Shown piece by piece: positions 6,978 to 12,967 of a stretch of DNA of 12,967 nucleotides (the first letter of the stretch is position 1; each line of letters begins with the position of its first letter). Position numbers and translations under genes: made by a program. The notes below the pieces were generated by a model, which saw only the letters and a program-made list of their open reading frames with translations, was not told where the DNA came from and made no database searches. This DNA is from JBDTMC01 sp039934475 (GTDB lineage: Bacteria; Acidobacteriota; Terriglobia; Bryobacterales; Bryobacteraceae), in contig JBDTMC010000200.1 in NCBI GenBank assembly GCA_039934475.1, forward strand, positions 1 through 12,967, given 5' to 3'.

Positions 6978-7706
6978 ATGGCATTTACTGACGTAACCGT
7001 GGGAGTGCTGGGAGCTACTGGCAGCGTGGGTTCCGCGCTTGCCCGCCGATTGCACAAAGCTGGCGCGACCGTGATCCTGTGCGGCCGGAACGCGGAAAAG
7101 CTGAATGCCCTGGGTGCCGAATTGGGCGCGCGCACGGTTCAGGCAGACGCCGCAAAGCCCGGTGAACTTGACCAGGCCATTGGCGCGATGGGTCCCCTCT
7201 ACGGCATCGCCAGCTGCATCGGGTCTTTGGTCTTGAAACCCGCGCATGCCACCAGCGATGCGGACTGGGATTCGGCGATTGCCCTCAACCTCACATCGGC
7301 GTTCCAAACTGTTCGTGCCGGGACCAAAACGATGCTGAATGGTGGCGGGTCCATCGTACTGGTGTCTTCGTCGGCGGCGCGCATTGGGCTGGCCAACCAC
7401 GAGGCCATCGCGGCGGCAAAAGCCGGTGTTGCGGGACTAACACTCTCCGCGGCGGCCACGTACGCGCCGCGAGGCATTCGCGTCAATTGTGTGTCGCCGG
7501 GATTGGTCATGTCCGGTCTTACCCAGCGCATCACGTCGAATGAGGCTTCATTGAAGGCTTCCGTGGCTATGCACGCGCTCGGCAGAGTGGGATCACCCGA
7601 AGATGTCGCCTCTGCGATCGCTTGGCTGCTTGACCCGGAACAACGCTGGGTTACCGGTCAGGTACTGGGCGTGGATGGTGGCTTGGGTTCCGTTCGATCA
7701 CGGTAG
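6978..7706 (+). CDS. SDR-family protein with altered catalytic tyrosine
   Basis: A 242-residue short-chain dehydrogenase/reductase fold. The nucleotide-binding glycine motif is GATGSVG (12-18), with R37-N38 after beta-2, a pattern that usually means NADP(H) preference. N104 (ALNLTS) is the structural/catalytic Asn, VSSS (129-132) carries the catalytic Ser, VSPGLV (172-177) follows beta-6, and the C-terminus has the usual VDGG (232-235). The YxxxK catalytic pair is IxxxK here (I144, K148, in HEAIAAAKAG); no Tyr is present within several residues, so ordinary ketone/alcohol chemistry may be lost or use another group. The usual NNAG is also changed (SCIGS near 79-83). Similar HEAIAAAKAG sequences are familiar to me from other bacterial SDRs, so this is probably a real subfamily and not a random mutation. 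The ATG at 6978 abuts AGGGG with almost no spacing, so initiation may be weak or coupled to the OPT gene. The substrate is unknown. Confidence 0.88.
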   Translation: MAFTDVTVGVLGATGSVGSALARRLHKAGATVILCGRNAEKLNALGAELGARTVQADAAKPGELDQAIGAMGPLYGIASCIGSLVLKPAHATSDADWDSAIALNLTSAFQTVRAGTKTMLNGGGSIVLVSSSAARIGLANHEAIAAAKAGVAGLTLSAAATYAPRGIRVNCVSPGLVMSGLTQRITSNEASLKASVAMHALGRVGSPEDVASAIAWLLDPEQRWVTGQVLGVDGGLGSVRSR

Positions 7707-7709
7707 GCC

Positions 7710-9329
7710 TCAACGGGTCTCCTGCTTCAGCGACGCCTCGTAAAGTTCTTCAACGCGTTCCAGCGTGTCCGATTCCGAGGGCGTCTTGTCCCTCCGCCAT
7801 CGAACGATGCGCGGGAATCTAAGGGCATACCCGCTCTTGTGGCGCGGACTCTTCTGAACACCATCAAAGGCGACTTCCAAAACCACTTCTGGGCGCACCA
7901 GAAACACGCGCCCAAAGCGCTCGGTGGAAGCGGCTCGCAACAGGCGCGTCAGTTCACGGATCTCGTCGTCGGTGAGGCCGGAGTACGCCTTGCCGACATT
8001 CAGGAAGCGGTCGCCCTGCCGAACGCCGAACGTGTAGTCGGAAAGCATCGTAGCGCGGCGTCCGTGGCCCTGCTCCGCCGCCGTGATGGTGACGTCGAGC
8101 GTGGCGTAAGGACGCTTCACCTTCGTCCACGTCCCGCTGCGCCGGCCCGGTTCATAGATGCTTCCGCGGCGCTTCAGCACCAGTCCTTCATTCCAACGGC
8201 CGCGCGCATCGAGGAAGTAGCGGTCAACGTCCGCGGTACTCGCCGCATCGTGGAGCGGAGATAGCAGCAGTGGTGCAGGCCGTTCGGCGAACAGTTCTTC
8301 GAGCAGGGCTCGGCGGTGTTCGAAGGGCTCGTCCAACAGCAAGGCCCCGTCTCGATATAGAAGGTCGTAAGCCATCAGGACAACGGGGATGTCGCGCAAC
8401 AGATCTGGCGTCAGCCGCTTCCGCGCCAGTCGCTGTTGCAGCAGCGTGAACGGCAGCGCATGGCCGTCGTTCCAGGCGAGGATCTCCCCGTCGATAACGG
8501 CGCTACCGGGAAGCTGCGACAGCGCGAGTTGCAATTCCGGGTACGAAGCGGTCACCTCCTCCATGCCGCGTGAGTAGATGACCACGCGTCCACCCGCCGT
8601 GTGCGCTTGTGAGCGAATGCCGTCGTATTTGTCCTCCACCAACCAGTTCTCCGGATCGGACAAATCGGCGAGCGTGTCGATCGGCTTGGCGAGCATGAAG
8701 TCCATCGGATGGAAGAGCTTTGCCTCAATCTGATGGACCTCGCCGCGCCGGCATGCGATCGCCACGTGCGCCAGGTTGCCAGACTTGTTGTTGGCTTCCC
8801 GCACGCTCTCCAGCGGCACACCCGTAGCAGCGGCCACTGCCTCTTCCACCATCTTTTCCTGAAGGCCGATGCGCAAGCCTCCACCCATCACTTTCAGGAA
8901 ATACTTCAGCGTAGCCGGCCGAAACTGCTTAAAACAGGATTCCAGAACAGCGACCTTCTCAGCCGTCTTGCGCGAACCAAAGAGCCTTCGATAGATCTCC
9001 TCGGCGCCGGCGAGAGTCATGGGCTCATTTGCCGTCCGCCCCACCAAAAGCAGACCGATGGTCTCCCCGCCATCGCCAACTTCGCGGAAGCAGAGGCTCA
9101 GTGTGTCGGCGTCCCATGGGATCACGGCAAGAATCGCATCGCGGATTGTGGCCCAGCCAACCGTTCCCTTCCTCTCCCCCACTTCGACGGGTATGGAACT
9201 AAGGAAGCGAATCGCGCGCTCCAGATCATCGTCGGTAAGGGAGCGAAAATAGTCGGCCACCAGAGCCACCTTACGAGAACGGGAGCTGTAACTGGCCACA
9301 CGCTCGCAGACTGCCGCCAGCTCGTCCAT
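7710..9329 (-). CDS. ATP-dependent DNA ligase (ligase-associated damage-response type)
   Basis: A 539-residue ligase. The N-terminal about 200 residues match the helical DNA-binding domain of eukaryote/archaeal-type ligases. The adenylation domain has motif I EDKYDGIR (232-238), in which K234 is the AMP-accepting lysine, motif III-type YSRG (252-255) with VIDGE (278-282), motif IV EGLVLK (381-386) and motif V WTKVK (401-405). The OB domain ends with FPRIVRWRRDK (505-515), motif VI. All catalytic motifs are intact. It seals nicks in DNA using ATP and is additional to the NAD-dependent LigA that bacteria normally use for replication. Its partner gene immediately upstream is the exonuclease, joined by an ATGA overlap, with GGAGG 4 nt before the ATG. 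This pairing identifies it as the ligase of the bacterial 'ligase-associated' repair cluster, linked in other bacteria to DNA damage tolerance. The gene ends 3 bp from the convergent SDR gene. Confidence 0.93.
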   Translation of the reverse strand: MDELAAVCERVASYSSRSRKVALVADYFRSLTDDDLERAIRFLSSIPVEVGERKGTVGWATIRDAILAVIPWDADTLSLCFREVGDGGETIGLLLVGRTANEPMTLAGAEEIYRRLFGSRKTAEKVAVLESCFKQFRPATLKYFLKVMGGGLRIGLQEKMVEEAVAAATGVPLESVREANNKSGNLAHVAIACRRGEVHQIEAKLFHPMDFMLAKPIDTLADLSDPENWLVEDKYDGIRSQAHTAGGRVVIYSRGMEEVTASYPELQLALSQLPGSAVIDGEILAWNDGHALPFTLLQQRLARKRLTPDLLRDIPVVLMAYDLLYRDGALLLDEPFEHRRALLEELFAERPAPLLLSPLHDAASTADVDRYFLDARGRWNEGLVLKRRGSIYEPGRRSGTWTKVKRPYATLDVTITAAEQGHGRRATMLSDYTFGVRQGDRFLNVGKAYSGLTDDEIRELTRLLRAASTERFGRVFLVRPEVVLEVAFDGVQKSPRHKSGYALRFPRIVRWRRDKTPSESDTLERVEELYEASLKQETR

Positions 9330-10315
9330 CAGCCCTCCGCCTCCTCGCGTTGAACAGCGGCGCTGGGCGCTTGTGCTGTCAGCCCCCGCAATTGCAGCAG
9401 GCGCGCGAACGGCTCGGTATAACCGTGCACGACATCCACTTCCCGAGCGCCGCTCCCATCCACCAACGCCAGCAATTCTTCAAAGTCCGCGTGATCGGAG
9501 TACGGAATCAACTCCTCGGCGTTGGCGCGGGTGCGGGCATTGTCCAGCGCGGCCCAGCCGGAAACGTACGCCACTCGGATGCGCTTGCCCGCGGCTTCCA
9601 AATAGTTGCGCATCCCTGGCACCACCACCAGCGCGGCGCCGGTAATGCCATTCTCATAGGGTCGCCAACCGGGGAAGGTGTAGCCGCTGGCTTCATATTC
9701 CGGTATGAACCTAGCGATGGCCCCATGGACTGCGGTAGGAACTCCGGCGGTACACAACACGTGCGCAATCTCCTGGCCGCGGCCCAGCGGGTAACCAAGA
9801 AACACGGGCGTTGTCTTCTGTTCCAAACACTCACGAGCCATCGTGACGATCCGGCCGCGAGCTTGATCAGCGCTGAGAAAGTGATAGATGGGCAGGCCGA
9901 ACGTGGATTCGATGATCAACCGGTGGCAGGGAACGATTTCGGTGGTGGCGCCGCACAGGGGCGCACGCAACTTGATATCGCCGGTGTAGACCAGCCTTTC
10001 GTCGCCGTATTCCACCAGCAATTGCGCCGCGCCCAGGATGTGCCCGGCCGGATAGGCCGTCAGCCGTGCCCCGCCAAAATCGACGGTTTCGCCAAACTCC
10101 ACCGGATGCAGGTCTTGGGCAACGCCCTCATCCTCGGGCCAACGCATGCGGTAGAAGCGAAGAGTAGCACTGGTGCCGAAGACGGACCCGTGAAGCTCGC
10201 GGGCATGGTCGCTATGGCCGTGCGAAATCCAAGCCGCGCTACACGCCTGCTGTGGATCCAGCCACAATCCGATGTCCGGAAGCAGAATACCGTCAGGCGT
10301 GTATTCAACCCTCAT
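9329..10315 (-). CDS. Ligase-associated DNA exonuclease (metallo-beta-lactamase fold)
   Basis: A 328-residue protein of the SNM1/CPSF73-like metallo-beta-lactamase family. Metal ligands visible in order are HGHSDH (32-37), H92 (AGHILGAAQ), D113 (TGDIK), H275 (PYSDHADF) and H297 (VHGYT). ESTFGLPIY (136-144) is the acidic motif typical of the ligase-associated group. The length matches the usual 320-340 residues. The predicted activity is a metal-dependent nuclease trimming DNA ends before sealing by the ligase encoded next (ATGA overlap). The same pair recurs in many bacteria, often with a DEXH helicase and a metallophosphoesterase, neither of which is present here. The ATG at 10313-10315 lies 6 bp after the stop of the lipoprotein gene, without a strong ribosome site, so it is probably translated by coupling. 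Confidence 0.9.
   Translation of the reverse strand: MRVEYTPDGILLPDIGLWLDPQQACSAAWISHGHSDHARELHGSVFGTSATLRFYRMRWPEDEGVAQDLHPVEFGETVDFGGARLTAYPAGHILGAAQLLVEYGDERLVYTGDIKLRAPLCGATTEIVPCHRLIIESTFGLPIYHFLSADQARGRIVTMARECLEQKTTPVFLGYPLGRGQEIAHVLCTAGVPTAVHGAIARFIPEYEASGYTFPGWRPYENGITGAALVVVPGMRNYLEAAGKRIRVAYVSGWAALDNARTRANAEELIPYSDHADFEELLALVDGSGAREVDVVHGYTEPFARLLQLRGLTAQAPSAAVQREEAEG
9334..9338 (-). promoter_or_regulatory. Ribosome binding site of the ligase gene
   Basis: GGAGG on the minus strand, 4 nt before the ATG at 9327-9329 and inside the end of the exonuclease gene. A second purine-rich GAGGAGG lies at 9341-9347. Both favour coupled translation of the pair. Confidence 0.6.
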
Positions 10316-10321
10316 TGACGA

Positions 10322-11230
10322 TTACTGCCTGAGTTGGCGCTCGGCTATTCCGGAGAGCTTGTCGACCATTTCCGGACTCAATTGCGCCGTGAACTTCAAG
10401 ACCATCCCCAGTTGATTCACTTGGATGCCATCGTAGGCCTTCAGTAGGTCGGGCTCGTTGTTAGGCGTGTTTAGGCGCGCAAAACCAAGCAGGGCGCGTA
10501 GGGCGTCTCCGGTCTGTTTGGCGCTCTTCTCATTGCTGTACTGCGCCTGTGCCAGAAGGTCGACCCCGGTGTGCATATCAAGCGACAGGGTAGCTGACTG
10601 CACGTCGCCTAACATACGATTCAGGTTCGCCATATTGCCCGATTGAGGAAGCAGCGCCAGCAGGCGCTCGCCACCAAGGGCCGCTGCCCAAACCTGGCTG
10701 CCTGGCCGCACGGCGCTCATCTGGTCGCGCAATATTGGGGGGATTCCATTAGTTTCAGTCCGATGATCGATGAAGTGTTTCAGCACCGGAGTGGGGCCAG
10801 CAACCGCGACACTGGGGTTGATGAAAGCAACGGCGGTCTTTTCGTCGCCCAACATATTTAGTCCACCGTATGACATGCGCTTAATGCCTTCGCTCGGTTT
10901 TGGCTCCATACCCAGTGGGGTGAATTTTCCGCGCGCCATCACTAGAACGTCTTTTCCATTGGACACCACAAGAAGTTCGTAAAGGTCGGTTCGCGGATCG
11001 AACCCCGTTGCTTTTGACAACTCGTCGATACGCAACGTTTCACTCTTTTCCAGGTATTTCTTGTAGAGGACCGTCTCGCGAATGGCTTCAATCTTCACGC
11101 CGGCCACCGCCATGGTGTCAGCGGGAACGATAATGGCCAAGGCTGGATCGATCCGCACACCCGTCTCCGGCTTCCTGCAGGAAAACGCGAGGGCAGCGAC
11201 CGCCACAACCGCGAGCAGACGAGAACGCAT
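10322..11230 (-). CDS. Predicted lipoprotein of unknown function
   Basis: A 302-residue protein. Residues 1-17 form a short lipoprotein signal (MRSRLLAVVAVAALAFS) with the acylated cysteine predicted at C18 in AFSC; the -3 position is Ala, not the usual Leu, so the lipobox is slightly atypical. The mature part is alpha/beta with no catalytic motif I recognise. It has repeated small-hydrophobic strands (VLVMARGKF, TAVAFINPSVAVAG, ATLSLDMHTGVDLLAQAQYS). Its style matches lipoproteins of unknown role often seen in Acidobacteriota, but I assign no family. The start is well supported: AGGAG at 11236-11240, 5 nt before the ATG at 11228-11230. It is 58 bp behind the DUF1080 gene and 6 bp ahead of the exonuclease gene, which suggests one transcript with both. 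A role in DNA repair is not implied by location alone. Confidence 0.75.
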   Translation of the reverse strand: MRSRLLAVVAVAALAFSCRKPETGVRIDPALAIIVPADTMAVAGVKIEAIRETVLYKKYLEKSETLRIDELSKATGFDPRTDLYELLVVSNGKDVLVMARGKFTPLGMEPKPSEGIKRMSYGGLNMLGDEKTAVAFINPSVAVAGPTPVLKHFIDHRTETNGIPPILRDQMSAVRPGSQVWAAALGGERLLALLPQSGNMANLNRMLGDVQSATLSLDMHTGVDLLAQAQYSNEKSAKQTGDALRALLGFARLNTPNNEPDLLKAYDGIQVNQLGMVLKFTAQLSPEMVDKLSGIAERQLRQ

Positions 11231-11235
11231 ACTGT

Positions 11236-11240
11236 CTCCT
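11236..11240 (-). promoter_or_regulatory. Ribosome binding site of the lipoprotein gene
   Basis: AGGAG on the minus strand, 5 nt before the ATG at 11228-11230. This is among the clearest sites in the window and fixes the start ahead of the lipoprotein signal. Confidence 0.65.
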
Positions 11241-11288
11241 TACTGAGATGACGAGCGGGAGCGGCGGCGATTAGTAAATTTGCCGGGG

Positions 11289-11906
11289 CTACTTCTTGAT
11301 TGCGACTTCCTTGAAGTAGACGGTGGAGGCGCCATCGTGGTTTTGCAAGCCGAAATAGCCCGAGTCGGGACGCGGCCCGCGCACTGGCTCAAACCACTTT
11401 TGGCGCGGAGGGACCGCTTGGTCACCGTGGAACTCGTTCACTTTCTCGCCGTTCAGAAACACGGTGGTCACCTGACCCTTCAGGGTCACTTCCATGGTGT
11501 TCCATTCGCCGTTCGGCTTCTGGTTTCGTTTCGAAACCTTGCTCAGCGAATACAGCGCTCCCGTACAGTGCCATTCGTCGCCACCGGCGTCAATCTGAAC
11601 TTCGTAACCGTTGTGGACGCCGTACCACGGATCGGGTGGCGGTTCAGCCATACGAATGTACACGCCGGAATTGCCGTGCTCGGTCATTGTTTTGAAGACC
11701 ACTCGGATGGTGGCGTTCCCGAGTTGCTCGCCTTTGTACCACAACAGACCCATACCGCCTTCGGTCTTCAAAAGCCCGTTTTCGACGACGAAGTTTCCCG
11801 GCCCAACGTGGGTCCAGCCATCGAGGGACTTGCCATCGAAGAGTTGTTTCCATTCGGCAGCCTGAAGCCCGGCCGCCAGCAGCAGAATCGCGAGTAGTGG
11901 TTTCAT
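11289..11906 (-). CDS. Secreted DUF1080 (3-keto-disaccharide hydrolase-like) protein
   Basis: From the ATG at 11904-11906 the protein has 205 residues. It starts with a Sec signal peptide (MKPLLAILLLAAGLQA, cleavage before AEW). A GTG four codons earlier also keeps the frame but places extra residues ahead of the signal, so it was not chosen. The mature part is a single DUF1080 jelly-roll (concanavalin-like) domain: WKQLFDGKSLDGW, then FVVENGLLKTEGG, SGVYIRM, GYEVQID, GEWNTMEVTLKG and the closing GYFGLQNHDG. The family includes enzymes that cleave 3-keto-glycosides in the periplasm; members are abundant in Acidobacteriota and Planctomycetes. Here it would act outside the inner membrane on oxidised sugars. 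The specific substrate is not deducible and no sugar oxidoreductase is adjacent. It starts 20 bp after the permease stop codon, with AGGCG as a modest ribosome site. Confidence 0.88.
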   Translation of the reverse strand: MKPLLAILLLAAGLQAAEWKQLFDGKSLDGWTHVGPGNFVVENGLLKTEGGMGLLWYKGEQLGNATIRVVFKTMTEHGNSGVYIRMAEPPPDPWYGVHNGYEVQIDAGGDEWHCTGALYSLSKVSKRNQKPNGEWNTMEVTLKGQVTTVFLNGEKVNEFHGDQAVPPRQKWFEPVRGPRPDSGYFGLQNHDGASTVYFKEVAIKK

Positions 11907-11926
11907 AACGCCTGACACTATGAATT

Positions 11927-12967
11927 CTAGTCCGCGGGAGCCTCAAAGCGCAGCATGGCCTTGCGGAAGCCGGACGTTTTGTAGGCCCCATAGAGGATGC
12001 CTACAATCATCCACACGGCCCCGGCAATGCGTGCCGGTTGGCTGAGGCTGATCCAGAGATAGAAGCAGATGAGGAAGCCGAAAGCAGGTGGCAAGAGATA
12101 GGTCAGCCGCCGGTCCTCCTTGCGGATGTAGTAGCGAATTAGAACGGAGAGATTGACTCCCATGAAGCCAATGAGGGCGCCGAAGTTGAGTAGTTCCGCG
12201 CCCAGTTGATAGGTCATGAGGAACGCGCCGGCGAGACACACAAAGCCGATGAGGATGACGTTGCGGCTCGGGACCCGGCTGCGCGGATCAAGGTAGCCAA
12301 AGAAACCGCGCGGCAGGGCGTTGTCGCGGCCCATACCGTAGAGCAACCGCGCACCCGCCAGTTGCGCGCCTGCACCGGAACCGATGGTGGCGACGATGAG
12401 GGTGATGCCGAGGGCTTGAAACAAAATGTCACCGCCGGCGCGCCGCGCCACTTGCATATAGGCCGTTTCGACATCCGGAAAGGGCTGCGATGCCGGCCAC
12501 ACGAGCTGCGCCGCGTAGACTTCCACAGCCGACAGCACGCCAATGATCAGACATACCATCACCGTTGCCAGCAGGATATTGCGGCGAGGGTTCTTCACTT
12601 CCTCGGAAAGGGTGGAGATGGCGTCGAAGCCGATGTAGGTAAGGACGGCAACGGAGGTGCCTGTTGAAATCGCTGGCACTGAGAACCGCGCCGGGTCGTA
12701 GAACGGTAAGAGAAACTTCGCGGCTGTGAGGTCGGGAAGATGCAAGACGTAGCGCGCGGCGGCAATCAACATCCAAGCGATGACCGCAAACATTACCGCC
12801 GCCAGCACCTCATTGGTACGGGCCGTTGATTGAATCCCCTGCAGGTTGAGCAAGGTAAACAGTGTGGCGAAGAAGACCGCCGTGACGGCGTAGGGGATGA
12901 ACGGCAGCAGGTTCTCCACGGCGCGGGCGCACCAAATGGTGCATATCAATGGATTCACCACGTAGTC
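11927..12967 (-). CDS. APC-family amino acid permease (N-terminus beyond window)
   Basis: The frame is open to the right edge: the bases beyond the GTG at 12959-12961 continue as DYV, matching the DY(V/L)xNP element that lies inside APC permeases just before TIW. The true start is therefore outside the window and the GTG should not be taken as the start. The visible 347 codons hold about nine transmembrane segments (for example FIPYAVTAVFFATLFTLLN, SVAVLTYIGFDA and YLLPPAFGFLICFYLWISL). TYIGFDAISTLSEEVKNPRRN is the classic APC sixth-helix region and loop and establishes the family. About 100-150 N-terminal residues are missing. The predicted role is proton-coupled uptake or exchange of an amino acid or polyamine, with the substrate unknown. 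The DUF1080 gene follows 20 bp downstream. Confidence 0.88.
   Translation of the reverse strand, partial: DYVVNPLICTIWCARAVENLLPFIPYAVTAVFFATLFTLLNLQGIQSTARTNEVLAAVMFAVIAWMLIAAARYVLHLPDLTAAKFLLPFYDPARFSVPAISTGTSVAVLTYIGFDAISTLSEEVKNPRRNILLATVMVCLIIGVLSAVEVYAAQLVWPASQPFPDVETAYMQVARRAGGDILFQALGITLIVATIGSGAGAQLAGARLLYGMGRDNALPRGFFGYLDPRSRVPSRNVILIGFVCLAGAFLMTYQLGAELLNFGALIGFMGVNLSVLIRYYIRKEDRRLTYLLPPAFGFLICFYLWISLSQPARIAGAVWMIVGILYGAYKTSGFRKAMLRFEAPAD

Noticed and set aside
9350..10318. 322-residue plus-strand reading frame opposite the exonuclease
   Set aside because: The opposite strand holds all metallo-beta-lactamase metal ligands. The long open frame is a by-product of GC-rich codon use.
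12959..12961. GTG as the true start of the APC permease
   Set aside because: The frame continues to the window edge as DYV, which matches the internal DY(V/L)xNP element of APC permeases, so the gene is truncated by the edge.

Overview
The window reads as a piece of a free-living, GC-rich chromosome, most likely from Acidobacteriota and probably a Solibacter/Bryobacter-type lineage. That placement is inferred from family content: a MacB/ADOP-like permease-type protein without its own ATPase and with a Cys-rich C-terminus, a DUF1080 (3-keto-disaccharide hydrolase-like) secreted protein, an OPT-family transporter, small lipoproteins, and an ATP-dependent DNA ligase paired with a metallo-beta-lactamase-fold exonuclease. 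I see no rRNA, tRNA, CRISPR array, phage gene or insertion sequence.

Layout. (1) 7-696, minus: a membrane-anchored glycine-cleavage-H-like protein that lacks the lipoylated lysine. (2) 697-960: a non-coding gap with a promoter candidate for that gene and several small inverted repeats behind the next operon. (3) 961-3140, minus: a two-gene unit in which a Tat-exported protein of unknown function is translationally coupled (TTGA overlap) to a PHP-superfamily metallohydrolase with an unusually long insert. (4) 3141-3368: a divergent control region. (5) 3369-7706, plus: a MacB-core membrane protein with a zinc-ribbon-like tail, an OPT-family oligopeptide/metal-chelate transporter, and an SDR-fold protein whose catalytic tyrosine is replaced by isoleucine. 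(6) 7710-12967, minus: five closely packed genes, which in transcription order are an APC-family amino acid permease (cut by the right edge), a DUF1080 secreted hydrolase-like protein, a lipoprotein of unknown function, a DNA-ligase-associated exonuclease and an ATP-dependent DNA ligase.

How the genes work together. The exonuclease and ligase (ATGA overlap) form the core of the known bacterial ligase-associated DNA damage response cluster. The usual DEXH helicase and metallophosphoesterase partners are not in this window. The permease, DUF1080 protein and lipoprotein upstream look like nutrient-acquisition or envelope genes and may share the transcript simply by position. The two blocks converge with only 3 bp between the SDR and ligase stop codons. 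No single complete novel defence or biosynthetic system is evident. The best leads are degenerate or hybrid members of known folds: the H-like protein without lysine, the Tat/PHP pair, the MacB-core/zinc-ribbon hybrid and the SDR without tyrosine.
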